The translations under genes were made by a program, and so were the position numbers. A model generated the notes under the pieces. That model did not search any database. It was given only the letters and a program-made list of their open reading frames with translations, and was not told where the DNA came from. Shown here one piece after another: positions 1 through 11,385 of a stretch of DNA of 64,000 nt. Source of the DNA: Nemertoderma westbladi (Eukaryota > Xenacoelomorpha > Nemertodermatida > Nemertodermatidae); contig JAUCBJ010008503.1 of NCBI GenBank assembly GCA_032718475.1, positions 1 to 64,000 of the forward strand, in the 5' to 3' direction. Position 1 is the stretch's first letter; each line of letters starts with the position of its first letter.

Positions 1-2
1 TT

Positions 3-1415
3 GAAACTAAACTCGCCAAGTTAGACGAACACAATAAGTTCATACGTTTCGAATGTTTCCGGCGCTTTCTGACTCCGTTCCGTTACGTCGATAGTCAGTT
101 CAAGGATCGCGCGCTGACCAAACTCAGTCTGAGAGACTCAGCTGTGGAGAAACTGAGTAGCGCTGGATTTGCCGTGTTTCAAGACGTTTGTATACAGAAC
201 TTACATTCATCTGTTATACAAAGACCCCGAATACCTACAGGTTATTCTGTCGTGGAAATACAGACAGTGGATCCACTTACTGAGACAGACGCACCCACTT
301 CGTCTATACAGCTGGAGGATGAACCAGTGTGCTTGGAATCAGAAGCGATTCAGCCTACAACTTCCCAGAGCAGTGACAATGATTATGTCATAGAGTGGTA
401 TCAAGGTCCACAACGTCTCACAGCGTACGATTATCGACACGCCAACTACGTTTCTCGAAAACGTTGTCGATTATGCGCATCGAGAGACCACTTCACCCCT
501 CTAGACTCGAGCGTACCTTGTTCCTATTTCCTCGAACAACCGATGATGGAAATATATTGTGCTTATTGCAGACTTAATAACTCTCATATCTTTGCCGTCT
601 GCCCACAATTTATGACTCAATGTCACTACTGTCAACTTAAAGGACATGAAAGTTACAATTGTCCCTTTAATCGCGATTTAGAGAGCGTAGACGAGATAAT
701 CACCCTGCGATACATCCGAGCTTGGGAAGCGAACGCGGATTTACATTGCGAATCTCGACATCGCTATTACCCTGGACGAGCTTACGAAGGAGTTTACGCG
801 TTCCATCCTTATCTCTTCGCGTCGATTGAACAGAAAACACGCGTACCAAGTTACGAGTTAATGAAGCGTGTTGGTGAGTGTATTTCCACCAAGTTTGTCA
901 GAAAATACCTTAGAAACGTTAACCCTAATGATATAACCACATATCACCTGATCAATTTTATCCGTCAGGACCCCGAGTATGGCGACATCTTTGTGAACTC
1001 GCATCCTGAACTACAGGAAGTATCTCGGCGACCATATGAATATCGAACCCGAGAACGCGAGCTGGAGAGAACCATTAAACCGAGAAAGTTCCTCACCACT
1101 CACGGTCCACCCACCGCTAGTGTCCAGACGACCCGTCAAGGACCCGTAGGAGCTGCTGTCCTGAGACGCGCCCTAAAGGCCGTTAGACCTCGCTCCCCCG
1201 AGGTTGATATTAATCAACCAGGCACTTCGACCGGCGGGTATACCGATCGTAACCCTACACCTTCTGATGCAATTGTATTGCACCCTTCGCCTCGGAGCTA
1301 CAGCCCTCCTCGTAAAGTGGCTCGCCCCAAAGAGAAAAGGACTCGATTGCTGGCCTCGGGAAACTGCGTAAATGCCGTCCGCGTAAGAAAGACTAACTGT
1401 TTAGAGTATCTTTAG
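3..1415 (+). CDS. Zinc-knuckle ORF at the env position of an LTR retroelement (5'-truncated by window edge)
   Basis: The frame is open from base 3 to the TAG at 1413-1415, about 470 residues, so the true start is upstream of the window; the first ATG-like start inside is not reliable. Three zinc-knuckle-like clusters lie in the middle (about 470-680): CX2CX4H with a later C, then CX2CX5HX4C (YCAYC...H...C), then a canonical CX2CX4HX4C (CHYCQLKGHESYNC). The C-terminal third is basic, Pro/Ser-rich and low-complexity. The C-terminal ~300 residues are clearly related to the broken minus-strand ORF at 50826-52499, but the N-terminal part is not. Position directly before the polypurine tract and 3' LTR is that of env, yet there is no signal peptide or transmembrane segment. 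A nucleic-acid-binding accessory protein is inferred; no known family is recognised. Confidence 0.75.
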   Translation, partial: ETKLAKLDEHNKFIRFECFRRFLTPFRYVDSQFKDRALTKLSLRDSAVEKLSSAGFAVFQDVCIQNLHSSVIQRPRIPTGYSVVEIQTVDPLTETDAPTSSIQLEDEPVCLESEAIQPTTSQSSDNDYVIEWYQGPQRLTAYDYRHANYVSRKRCRLCASRDHFTPLDSSVPCSYFLEQPMMEIYCAYCRLNNSHIFAVCPQFMTQCHYCQLKGHESYNCPFNRDLESVDEIITLRYIRAWEANADLHCESRHRYYPGRAYEGVYAFHPYLFASIEQKTRVPSYELMKRVGECISTKFVRKYLRNVNPNDITTYHLINFIRQDPEYGDIFVNSHPELQEVSRRPYEYRTRERELERTIKPRKFLTTHGPPTASVQTTRQGPVGAAVLRRALKAVRPRSPEVDINQPGTSTGGYTDRNPTPSDAIVLHPSPRSYSPPRKVARPKEKRTRLLASGNCVNAVRVRKTNCLEYL

Positions 1416-1474
1416 GTTTTAGAAACTGTGATTTTTATATTTTATAGACTGAAAATCCCATTTTCTGGGAGCGG

Positions 1475-2677
1475 TGTAAAAGCCTTTGCTGAATTGCCCC
1501 GTTATTTTTATTATCTTTTACATTAAAATACTCTGTAGTTGATTTAATAGGTGTAAGAAGCCGTATTATTGCTGTATCGGTGTTTTTTAGAGGATCTAAG
1601 ACCTATTTCCTCCGTATGTGTACTGTGAAAGGCATAGTTGATGATTCTATGGCAATTCCATGACGCAAAGGGTGATAGCTACTCTTGAACAGTAGTTACT
1701 ATGACTACGGTTAACAGCTGATATTCATACGTGTTGATTTTCTTTGTTCTACGGCGTCTCTCAGTTCAGTCAGCCAATCAGAGCATTTTTATGGCTCTTG
1801 TAGAGAAATTTCCTAGAAATCACGTAATGCTTTATGTGCAGTGTTTACATTCGGTCCTAAGCCAGGAGAGAGCGGCTTGGAAATATTTTTGTGCCTTTCT
1901 GTTTTAGCCTAACACTAGTAGGCTTAATTATAAGGACATATATCCGTTATCAACACTTAATATCTTACTGACACTGCATACTGTATAACACTGTGCATAC
2001 TTTATATTGTTATACTGCTATTTACTGTCGGTCCTTCATAATATGGTTGATGAATTATTATATTTGGAATAACGATAAATAACCCCGAAACCCAATATTC
2101 TTGATATACCGAAGGTAAGAGAGAAAGGTTATATATAACGATTGTGACTTATGTTAAAGTGGTTTGAAGTGAATCTAATGTTATTTGATAGACCCTACAT
2201 GAGTCGGTCCGTGTTCCTTTTATATGTGACTAAAATCAGTGAAGATCGGCAGATTAGTGTGCAGTATTGTGCAGCATTGTGTATGAGTGAGACTGATAAC
2301 GAAGCATTTCCTAAAGAATGCGCCATATATGTGAATTATAACTAAGCCATATCGTTGTGAGTAGTTTAAGTCATAACTCTGTTTATATAGATAGAGCGCC
2401 ACGTCCTAAAGGAACTGTTAATATTCCCCGAAGGTGAATAATATTGTCAGAGATTATATAATACTGTCAGTCGAATAATACATTAGGCTTACATAGCAAT
2501 AAGATTAAGCCGTCGAACCCAATCTCCCGGGTATATCCAGCGGGTGAATGATCGCGCACAGATTGGTTTCGACTAGTGTAGTGAATCAAATACTTGTCAT
2601 AGGCTAAAAGTGATTTATTATCTAAAAGACATCCTAATTTGGCGGGTTAAACTGCCAAAGGTCTGAAAGCGCGAACA
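1475..2677 (+). repeat. 3' LTR (TGTAAAAGC...GCGAACA)
   Basis: Begins TGTAAAAGCC right after the purine tract and ends ...AAAGCGCGAACA. It is a diverged relative of the LTRs at 49647-50830 and 60704-61888 and of the solo LTR at 6821-8049 (all three on the minus strand); shared landmarks are the AAAGCGCG end block, the AGCCTAC/ATTATTCG block and the CACGTCCTAAAGGAACTG block. TG...CA termini fit an integrase-inserted LTR. Confidence 0.8.
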
Positions 2678-2908
2678 CCATTTACCAGATTTATTATACT
2701 AGCTAGTTTTTGCTATTTTTTAATAGAAATTATAAAAGAAGTAGCAAAAAAGTGTGCTAGCAATAAATTTTGATAAATATTATAAATATTGTTAAATATT
2801 ATACAGTACAGTATTAGAACACGTATAAGCTACCAAATGTTGATAAATATTTTTGTTCTAGAACATTTTTAGTAAAAAAAATTATCATACAACCCTTATT
2901 TAAAAAAA
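2678..2908. other. AT-rich spacer
   Basis: AT-rich sequence between the LTR and the simple array. It holds a partial inverted repeat (GCTAGTTTTTGC... and ...GCAAAAAAGTGTGCTAGC, about 2700-2761). No coding signal is seen. Confidence 0.5.
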
Positions 2909-2913
2909 TTGTT

Positions 2914-3812
2914 ACTATCGATATTTTTACTCTCGATATTTTTCAACACTCTGTATTTTTCAACACTCGATATTTTTACTCTCGATATTTTTCAACACTC
3001 GATATTTTTACTCTCGATATTTTTCAACACTCGATATTTTTCAACACTCGATATTTTTCAACACTCGATAATTTTACTCTGGATATTTTTTAACACTCGA
3101 TATTTTTACTCTCGATATTTTTCAACACTCGATATTTTTACTCTCGATATTTTTCAACACTCGATATTTTTACTCCCGATATTTTTCAACACTCGATATT
3201 TTTACTCTCGATATTTTTCAACACTCGATATTTTTACTCTCGAAATTTTTCAACACTCGATATTTTTACTCTCGATATTTTTCAACACTCGATATTTTTA
3301 TTCTCGATATTTTTCAACACTCGATATTTTTACTCTCGATATTTTTCAACACTCGATATTTTTACTCTCGATATTTTTCAACACTCGATATTTTTACTCT
3401 CGATATTTTTCAACACTCGAAATTTTTACTCGCGATATATTTTCTCTCGATATTTTTACTCTCGATATTTTTACTCTCGATATTTTTCAACACTCGATAT
3501 TTTTACTCTCGATATTTTTCAACACTCGATATTTTAACTCTCGATATTTTTCAACACTCGATATTTTTACTCTCGATATTTTTACCCTCGATATTTTTAC
3601 TCTCGATATTTTTTGAACTCTCGATATTATCGTTATTTTTCAACACTCGATATTTTTACTCTCGATATTTTTCAACACTCGATATTTTTACTCTCGATAT
3701 TTTTACCCTCGATATTTTTACTCTCGATATTTTTTGAACTCTCGATATTATCGTCATTTTTTAACACTCGATGTTTTTACTCGCGTTATTTTTACTCTCG
3801 ATTTTTTAATGT
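2914..3812. repeat. 15-17 bp tandem array (TCGATATTTTTACTC / TCGATATTTTTCAACAC)
   Basis: About 900 bp built from two alternating unit types, TCGATATTTTTACTC (15 bp) and TCGATATTTTTCAACAC (17 bp), with variant units toward the right end. A long open frame through it is repeat-encoded (LDIFTLDIFQHS periods) and has no gene character. At least part of a higher-order unit is repeated near 3560-3760. Confidence 0.9.
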
Positions 3813-3965
3813 CTCAATATTTTTCAATATAACCATACAAACACTTATAAACACGAAATTTATTAACACGAAAACTATAAAATATACTTAATGAATACTA
3901 TAAGCAATTAATAATCCCTACACATACGTGGATACGTACGGCATACGTTGAAAAGTAAAACCCTG
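3813..3965. other. Short AT-rich spacer
   Basis: Sequence between the array and the LINE tail, with no coding content and no recognised element boundary. Confidence 0.4.
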
Positions 3966-5035
3966 CCTGCTACTACTACTACTAGGTCGAGCGAACTCGG
4001 ACATTTGCCTCTGCCTGCTAAGAAGGCACTTACAATTCATACAATATTGGTGGCCATACCACCCCGCCGTGGGGTGTTATGGATGGCCACCACAGTTGGC
4101 CAGTCAGCCAGATTGGCCACAGTCAGCTTAGTTGTTCACGTGCTGCTCGAAGTCCCAGAATACTACTACTAGGATCGGCATGCTGCATTGCAGCTGCATT
4201 TTTAAGAATGCTGTGCCGGCTTATCGACAAAATTGCACCGCCACAACTCCCTATCACCCATGACATTTGCTAGATCATCCGCGTCTTCAAGGCCAGTGTC
4301 CTTTAAGATGCGTCTCAAGAAAGTCATGGGCTGTCCACCATGCTTATTCACTCCATGAGGCTGCCAAAGTACAAGATTATGCACTGGCTGGTCCTCACGG
4401 CGAAAGCAATGTCCTGCAAAGCGGAGGCGATTTCTCTCAAGCTTGGGGGAACCAATGAGACACCTCCAATGTTATATAGTGTCTCGTGGAGATGTGTGCA
4501 TTGTACTTGACACAATGAACCCGGCGTAGCATTCTTGTGAATGTGCAATCCAGAGATTTGGTGTCCTCAGCAGTTAGAGCCCAGCATGGACTCCCATAGA
4601 GGAGTACTGGAATTACTGCTGCTCTAAATAATCGGACCTTAATTTTCCGATTAATTCTCGGTGACTTCCAAATCCTGGAAAGCCTATTCAAGGCTGCCCA
4701 TGCCTTTCCCTTACGTATTCGAAGGTCCTCACCTTACTTCCGGATCCATGATCCCAAGTAACAGAAGTCATCCACATGCTCAAGCATACCATCTTTTGAG
4801 CTTATGCTCATCCGATCAGAGCAGACTTGCTGAGGACTTTCAAAGTTAACTGTCAAAATTCTGGTCTTTCTGGAGTTAATAAAAAGACCAACACTAGAAG
4901 CAGCATGTTCTAATGAGCTGAGGAGCCGTTGGGATCCCTCTAGTGATTCTGAGAGTACTCCTAACTGCCTAAGTCATCAGCATAGTCTACACCTGCTAGA
5001 TCAGTTAGGTACTTGGCAGGATTTTGATAACGGAT
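3966..5035 (-). mobile_element. 3' end of a non-LTR retrotransposon (LINE), 5'-truncated
   Basis: Read on the minus strand, it begins with a reverse-transcriptase palm motif YADD (4973-4984), continues through the RT C-terminal region with the hallmark block NRLSRIWKSPRINRK...VLLYGSPCW (4437-4691) and ends in a 3' UTR with a short AGT microsatellite near 3972-3985. Frame breaks between the YADD part and the C-terminal block show it is dead. Copies of the same LINE occur at 13003-13496 and inside the two copies of the CAGTCGG element (about 19880-20030 and 47265-47645). The truncated 5' end is typical of LINEs. Confidence 0.8.
4437..4691 (-). pseudogene. Reverse transcriptase C-terminal fragment (LINE)
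   Basis: 84-residue open stretch matching the region downstream of the RT palm in LINE ORF2 proteins: helix-rich NRLSRIWKSPRI, then VRLFRAAVIPVLLYGSPCWALT, a Cys-Trp block characteristic of endonuclease-reverse transcriptases, then FTRMLRRVHCVKYN. No start codon of its own is expected. It is a fragment of a dead LINE and closely matches the copy at 13130-13490. Confidence 0.8.
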
Positions 5036-5059
5036 TTAGTTTAGTTTAGTTTAGTTTAA
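5036..5059. repeat. TTTAG pentamer microsatellite
   Basis: Four or so TTTAG units directly abutting the truncated 5' edge of the LINE. Confidence 0.7.
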
Positions 5060-5820
5060 TTACGCCAGTATCAATAAAAATATGTGTCAAAAAGTCAAAC
5101 ATACAAACACAAATGACAGAAATAAAGATAATCCATGATTAGGACAAAATTACAGTAAAATTAAATTTCAATATGAAGGTAATTTACGTACGTACTGTAA
5201 TGTAATATATACACGTTCTGTTATACAGTCTGCATTGCACCAAGATTATACATATTATTCAGATATTATAAACAATTGGTTTTTCGCAATGGCTGGCAAG
5301 TTACGCAGTTGCGTTTTAGGGCGGGAATAAAATATAAATAAAAATAGATTAATTAATTAAAGATACAATTCGATAAAATATAAATAAAAAATAGATTAAT
5401 TAATTAAAGATAAAATTTGATAAAAAAAATAAATATTAAGTCAAGACAAGAAATATATTCCTCGAACCAGCCACATATGTAATGTAATCATTAAATTTAC
5501 AGTATATTTCTAAATTCATTGCAGTATTCGAAGATTCTGCCAAGTTACGCAATATGCATTTTATGGATGAGTGAGTTAAACCGATAAGAAATAATTTATT
5601 CTGATTCAATGAATTACATTTTAGTCTTACCGTCTTACTCTATTCATGTATTCAATGTTAAAACAGATTTGAATTTACCGCCAATATATAGGTGGCAGAT
5701 CTTATCTGCCACCCTATAGCTTTCCAGTACAAATTACATGTCTTTCAATCACTTGAATTTCCCGCGCTATGGAGCAGGGGTGGCACCTTTTAGGGACTTT
5801 GTGGTTAGATAGTGTATGTG
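5060..5820. other. AT-rich sequence with a ~57-bp duplication and a palindrome
   Basis: No gene is visible. A block around GATTAATTAATTAAAGATA is repeated twice about 57 bp apart (5328-5430). At 5690-5716 there is a near-perfect palindrome, GGTGGCAGATC TT ATCTGCCACC, able to form a hairpin. The rest is low-complexity. Confidence 0.55.
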
Positions 5821-5929
5821 TGAAATTTGAAACAAATCTGTCCAAAAATGGCCAATGGGGAAAGGTGTTTGTCACTGTGCCTCAAATGTGATAGAACCAC
5901 TGGTACCCGCCGTATTGAAAAGTTTTACA

Positions 5930-6215
5930 TGTACGCCGAGCACGTTCGGCGCAGCTCTAGAACTTGCGCCGGGAGCTGGCGCAGAAATGTGCTACGCCGG
6001 GCAGTGAGCCGGAAGGGTCGGCGCAGAGATGTGCTACGCCGGCGTAGCCGGCGGAGCACTGGCAATGGTAGAGATGCTGCGCTCGGCGCAGCATGCGTTG
6101 AAATATTCCCGGCGTCGACGCTGCAGAAATTGACCTGGCGCCGGAGCAGGAATCAGCCCAGCACACCCGGCGTACATATTTGCCTGGCGCAGTAATCAGC
6201 CGAACCTAGCACCAG
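5930..6215. repeat. GC-rich island of degenerate GGCGCA/CGCCGG repeats
   Basis: A sharply GC-rich block in an AT-rich region, made of degenerate units around GGCGCAGAAATGTGCTACGC. It resembles the block at 9830-10135 (shared CGTTCGGCGCAG). Such arrays behave like subterminal repeats of DNA transposons elsewhere in the window, but I could not place ends here. Open frames through it are repeat-encoded. Confidence 0.6.
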
Positions 6216-6820
6216 GCAGACAGTGAGACTGAGACAGCAGACATGCCTTCATCAGACCAACAGCACAGCAACACAATAATAAAACAACTGGTAAACAATG
6301 CAGGAGGCAGAAAAGAAACTCACACTGCAGCACTGGCTGACTGCAAACTGGTCAATTATTTACGTATTTAACCTTATGCTGTTATGCAGTAGGCAGGTAG
6401 GCTATCACAGTTCCAGCTATCAGCTGATCAGTCATTATTGCTTTTGCAGTATTGGTCAGTCAGTTTATTTGTTTACATAATACAGTAATATTGCTGTATT
6501 GTATAAGCTATATTTATATTATATTATATTATTTGGATGGAGACACCGCTGTCATAGAAGTGTATAAATAAAACTGCACATATAATAAAACAGGCAGACA
6601 GAATGAAGTTGAACAGTGAATAAAACAAAACGACTTATACTACATATATGGCACTATTGATAATGAAACAATTTATTACCGACACACATGTGTAACCATT
6701 GGAAATTGCAGTTCAATGACTCCAAGTGCAAGGTCATGCATGCATCTAGGTTCTAGAAATCCCCAAGCAACTTTTTACACAATGAATGGATGGACACTTT
6801 TATCGGCAACCGAGGAACGT
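6216..6820. other. Non-coding spacer before the solo LTR
   Basis: AT-rich sequence without a supported gene. The last five bases (6816-6820, AACGT) are the left target-site duplication of the solo LTR. Confidence 0.5.
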
Positions 6821-8049
6821 TGTTCGCGCTTTTGAAGACCTTTAGCAGTTTAACCTGCCAAAATTTATATGTCTTTTAGTTAATTAACACACCTTTAGCA
6901 TACGACAATATTTTATGCTAATAAACAAAACATTAGCCGAAGCCAGCCCATGCGCGATCATTCACCCAATGGATCTACACCCGGGAGGCTGAATTCGGAT
7001 GCTTAGATTTTATTATTGCAGTGTAAGGTTGCAGTGTAAGCCTACTGTATTATTCGATTGATCGCTAATATGTAATTTCTGACAGATATTATTAACTTTC
7101 GGGAAATATTAACAGTTCCTTTAGGACGTGGCGCTCTATCTATTTAAACAGAGCTAGGACTTATACTAAACGCAACGATAAGGCTTATGATTAAAGTATA
7201 AGTCGCATTCTTTAGGAAATGCTTTGTTACCAGTCACATCACACTCACAATCATGCACACTATTCTGCCGACCGTCAGTATATTTGATCACACATAAAGA
7301 GAACAGCAATTGACTCAGGTAGTGTCTACTAAATAACATTAGATTCAATACACACCACATTGATATAAATCGCAATTGTTATATATAGCCCGCCTCTCTA
7401 ACCTGTAGTGTATCAAGAAAATTGGGAATTTTGGGTGATTTATCCGTATTCTCCAAAGAGCAATATTTCCATCAACAAATAGATACAATTAATAACTGAC
7501 GGTAAATAGCAGTACAAACAATATGATTAGTGCAGTTAAATTAAGTGAGGTAACACCGCCGGTAACAGTTATACTTTCTATAATCTAAGCAGTTTTACTA
7601 GAGTTCTTAGAGCCGGTGTTTCTGGCTTAGACAGCAATAACAACAAAGTATCAAGTAAGGCAGTAAGACTGAACACTCTCCTTATGATCGGCTGAAAAGC
7701 TACACGTCGACAGGAAAAATCGCTCTGATTGGCTCAAGCCAAACAAAGAACTATGCGTCCAATGGCTGTTTCCATGTCAGCAACCAGCTGTTAGATGTCG
7801 TAATATGAATCATCACGGCTAAGCTGTGAAAGGTAGTTGGTGCATTACAGGTTTTTTGCCTTACCATGTCCGCCAAAACACGTATATAGCAGAATGATTT
7901 TTATGTCCGTTAAAACACCTGTAACGGTACCTTGCGGGCGAGGGGAATATATATACAGTTAGAGAACCTTTTTTAGAGTATTCCAGCGCCTGGGGGGAAA
8001 CTGGATTGCGAAGCAAAGGGGCCAGTTATATCCCACAGAAGCTTTTACA
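6821..8049 (-). mobile_element. Solo LTR with 5-bp TSD (AACGT)
   Basis: On the minus strand it starts TGTAAAAGC (right end 8049) and ends GCGCGAACA (left end 6821), like the other LTRs of this family. AACGT occurs at 6816-6820 and again at 8050-8054, a perfect 5-bp duplication. No internal retroelement sequence remains, so LTR-LTR recombination removed it. It is about 45 bp longer than the LTRs at 49647 and 60704 because of extra sequence near its 5' end (about 7945-8030). Confidence 0.9.
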
Positions 8050-8074
8050 AACGTGATTTTGGAATTACATTTAC

Positions 8075-8745
8075 TCCAGATTGTCCTTCACAGCCTCACT
8101 GCACAAAGACTCCAGCCCGCGCCATGCGAGTCGTACATTTAATACGAAGAACTTTTACATATTTGGAAGCTCCGATGTTTACCCTATGACCCTGTTATAC
8201 AAATCCCTTGTTCGGCCTCTCCTTGAATACGACACAGTTGTTTGTTCGCCATTCCTCCGACATGATCAATTTGAACGTCTTGAACAAGTACAACACCGTG
8301 TGGTCACTCGCCTTGTACAGTTGTACTATCGCTGGCTGAGTTGTCATATGAAAACCGACTACGTGCACTCAAACTACCGACATTAATATATCGCCGTGTA
8401 CTAGCCGACCTTATAACAACATACAAGTTTATCACCGGGATTGACAAAATTGAGCGAAGTAATTTCTTCCAGTTTCGTTCCGAACTCCACCAATGCTAAC
8501 ACGCAACAACTTTGCAGACAGCGTTGTAAACATTTGGAATCCTTTACCATTACCGGAAAGTGTTGTTAATGCAAGTAATACCCTTGGTACTCCATGATTG
8601 AGCATATTCAAAAATAGACTAGACTGCGAAATTCCCTTAAAATGAATATATAGTGATACTCCTGTGCGCCAAGTGGCAGTAGCGAAAGCGATATCTTTCG
8701 GATACAACGATATATTTATTAAAATCTAGCTACAGTACCTATTAT
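8075..8745 (+). pseudogene. CR1/L2-like LINE reverse transcriptase C-terminal remnant
   Basis: First segment (8081-8330) has LYKSLVRPLLEYDTVVCSP and FERLEQVQHRV, hallmarks of the RT C-terminal region in CR1/L2/Jockey LINEs. A frame change near 8320 leads to LSYENRLRALKLPTLIYRR and DLITTYKFITGID (to ~8500), and another to NNFADSVVNIWNPLP (about 8500-8580), in the order expected for that protein's tail. Multiple frameshifts and stops mark it as dead. It is a different LINE lineage from the one at 3966-5035. Confidence 0.8.
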
Positions 8746-9825
8746 TTTCATTTTTCAATCCCAAAAAAACATTTTTTTGTGTTAAATTTTAAAATAGTTT
8801 TTTTTTATGTTTAATTGTTTTCCTATCTTTTGTAGTTACTTTACTTTGCTCGTTTTATTTCAGCAGTAATATTTTACTTATGCGACATACGGTACTACCT
8901 ACGGTACCAAATTTATGTTACGTATAACTACGTATTGTTGTGTTGTATCCTACAGAGTATTGTAAAATTGTCCCTTATTAATATGTTTGCCTTTAGTACT
9001 GTATGTTATTGAAGCCCTTGAACCTACTGTAAGTATGCTTTGCCGTTTTTTAATTTAATTTTACTGTAATTTCATTTTTGTTTTAATAATTAATATGCAC
9101 CAACTGTGAGTACTGTAAATAAACTATAATTGTAATTATTTTACTAATTTTACCTGAATACAATTATCCGTATTTTTATTACAATAGTACATATACATAC
9201 GCTTATTAGCGTACTTTGCAGATAATGTGTTCATTTTATTTTAATCGGCTATACGTGTACGTACGTACATGTGCAAAAATTAATATTTTATTGTTATTCT
9301 GGCGATATTAATAACATAACATAACATACAGCTAGTCATTATTCATTCAGACATACCGTATATGTAGCATAGACGTATACTGGACCACAGTTGACAGTAC
9401 GTACGTAGTATGTAGTAAAGTAGAACGTAGTACATAAACACAAGGACTAGGCCTACTGACTGACTGAAGTAGTCTTTAACAGTTTAATATTCTTTCTATA
9501 ATTCATATTGTAACATTTGAGTAATTTCAAAAAATGTACACTTTACTTGACAAAAAAAATTTACATGCAGTGTTTCTTAAGTAGTTGTTTCGTAATGTCT
9601 GAATGTTACACTTTTGGAATAAAACAACGTACCTACTGTACTTGTTGCATTTGTCTTTAAGGTTTTCCGTCTCTGTATCCTTATTTTCATTTCACCCACC
9701 CACAACTTTCGTTCGTTTAAGTAACAACTCGGATTAGTGCAGCTGCAGTATTATAGATAACCGAATAAACTATAGGCAGATAGGTACTGTACAGTATAAC
9801 AGGCAGATTTTATGTTTTATACCAG
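8746..9825. other. Gene-free AT-rich stretch
   Basis: About 1.1 kb without coding signal. It has several GTACGTAC self-complementary runs (around 9255-9270 and 9400-9410) and an AACATAACATAACATA microrepeat (9310-9325). Confidence 0.5.
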
Positions 9826-10140
9826 TCAGCCTGGCTGCCCGGTGCAGCTTTGAAGAGCCGTGTAAGATTTTTCACCCCTGCACCCGGCGCAGCATTTTGC
9901 ATTGCACAGAGCCGGCGCATGATTTTTGCACCTGACATGGGCGTGGGTTTGCACAGTGCCGGCACAGGATTTTTGCACCCGGCATCCCGGCGTGGTTTTG
10001 CACAGAGCCGGCGCAGGATTTTTTGCACCCGGCGTGGTTTTGCTCAGAGCCGGCGCAGGATTTTTTGCACCCTGCGTGGTTTTGCTCAGAGCCGGCGCAG
10101 GATTTTAGGCACCCGGCGCCGCGTTCGGCGCAGAAAATAA
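9826..10140. repeat. GC-rich tandem array (GGCGCAGGATTTTTTGCACC-type units)
   Basis: Six or more ~45-50 bp units carrying GAGCCGGCGCAGGATTTTT and GCACCCGGCGTGGTTTTGC. Units become more regular to the right and stop 12 bp before the 4.8-kb element at 10152. Open frames on both strands through it are repeat translations. It resembles the island at 5930-6215. Confidence 0.8.
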
Positions 10141-10159
10141 AACTTTTCAATGGGTCAGC

Positions 10160-10335
10160 CTAATCACCCAACTACACCCAACTTTCACCCAACTACACCC
10201 AACTACACCCAACTACACCCAACTACACCCAACTACACCCAACTTTCACCCAACTACACCCAACTTTCACCCAACTACCACCCAACTACACCCAACTTTC
10301 ACCAACTACACCCAACTTCAACACAACAGCATCCA
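10160..10335. repeat. Left-arm ACACCCAACT array
   Basis: Repeats of ACACCCAACT and TTTCACCCAACT immediately inside the left terminus of the 10152-14940 element; the inverted counterpart is at 14700-14935. Confidence 0.9.
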
Positions 10336-11241
10336 ACTTATACCAAACTATACTGTATGGCACCTATCTTCCACAAATTACAATATGTACAGTAACAAAC
10401 TCTGAACTTCTTTGAGGAATTGCTGAGATATGAACTTTTAAAAGTTGCATGTACTCGTGCTGTATTTTGCCATCACTGCCCTGCAATTATGAAAATAACT
10501 AACTAACATTTTATTTTTATTGCAGGTTGATTCTAGAATAATTGATGAATTTAGCAAAAAATATACAAAGGAGAGACACAGAGACTATTGACGAACGATC
10601 CAGATACCTATAGATGTCTACACATACCACGCATCAAAACTCCAAACTAAGCTACAGTACAAACTAAACTGGCGCTGTGGGATTGCGGTGAAAATGAAAA
10701 CGGTATTGATACACAGGAGGGTCACCGTCACAGCCTTAACGACGAAATCGCATTATTGGAAACTTCTGCTGTGGGAATAGCAATGCAGATAATTCGTACA
10801 AAGTTAATGGACATAAATTCTATATTATACAGTATGTTTAATGCAATTATAATAATGTAATTATCCTTTATGTATCATAGAATACAAGAAAATAAACTGT
10901 AACATTATTTTCAGCTTCTTTATCTTAAACTTTATAGCCTTTATACTGTATTAATTAATTTTTAACGAAACAACAGAAATAATTTTAGAACTTTTTACAT
11001 TTCTCATTACATTTTACATGTCTCAAGTTTACACTCCATTTGGCTCCCTGATCCAATCTTAATGGTTAGCAAATAAAGTACTTTCTGTATAATATAGGCG
11101 AATAATAAATTTCTCATGGAACCAAAATAATAAACGAAAGATAAGATCAAATTAATATAAAGGCCACGAAGTTTAGAATAAAACTGTTGAAAATAAAGAC
11201 TACAGTATGTTACAATCTTTCTTGTAATATGATACAAAGGA

Positions 11242-11385
11242 TAATTATAATATTTTATTGTTAAATTTCTGAATTACTTAACGCTTGTCCTTGGACAAGC
11301 CGTAAATATAGTAGATAGATGGATTATTTGCGGCTCGTCCATAGACGAGCGTTAAGTAATAAAGAAATTTAACAATAAAACAACA
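11242..11385. repeat. Small foldback element (~140 bp)
   Basis: TTGTTAAATTTCTGAATTAC...CTTGTCC...GACAAGCCG is followed after ~30 bp by a near-complementary copy ending AAGAAATTTAACAA. Each arm itself has a smaller dyad (TTGTCCTTGGACAA; TCGTCCATAGACGA). A hairpin-forming MITE is the simplest reading; no TSD was settled. Confidence 0.7.

Larger units (their letters stand above)
1..2677 (+). mobile_element. 3' end of an LTR retroelement (5' part outside window)
   Basis: The window opens inside an LTR retroelement: a zinc-knuckle ORF (to 1415), a short spacer, a purine-rich tract ending GGGAGCGG at 1474, then a 3' LTR at 1475-2677. The same order, the same tract and a related LTR occur on the minus strand at 49647-61888, which shows these parts belong to one element type. 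The 5' LTR, Gag and any Pol lie left of the window, so completeness and TSD cannot be judged; the bases after the LTR are CCATT. Confidence 0.85.

Noticed and set aside
2909-3616. 235-residue ORF
   Set aside because: Repeat translation of the 15/17-bp array; no homology or codon bias.
8432-8707. 91-residue minus-strand ORF
   Set aside because: Antisense of the LINE remnant; the plus strand has clear RT C-terminal motifs.
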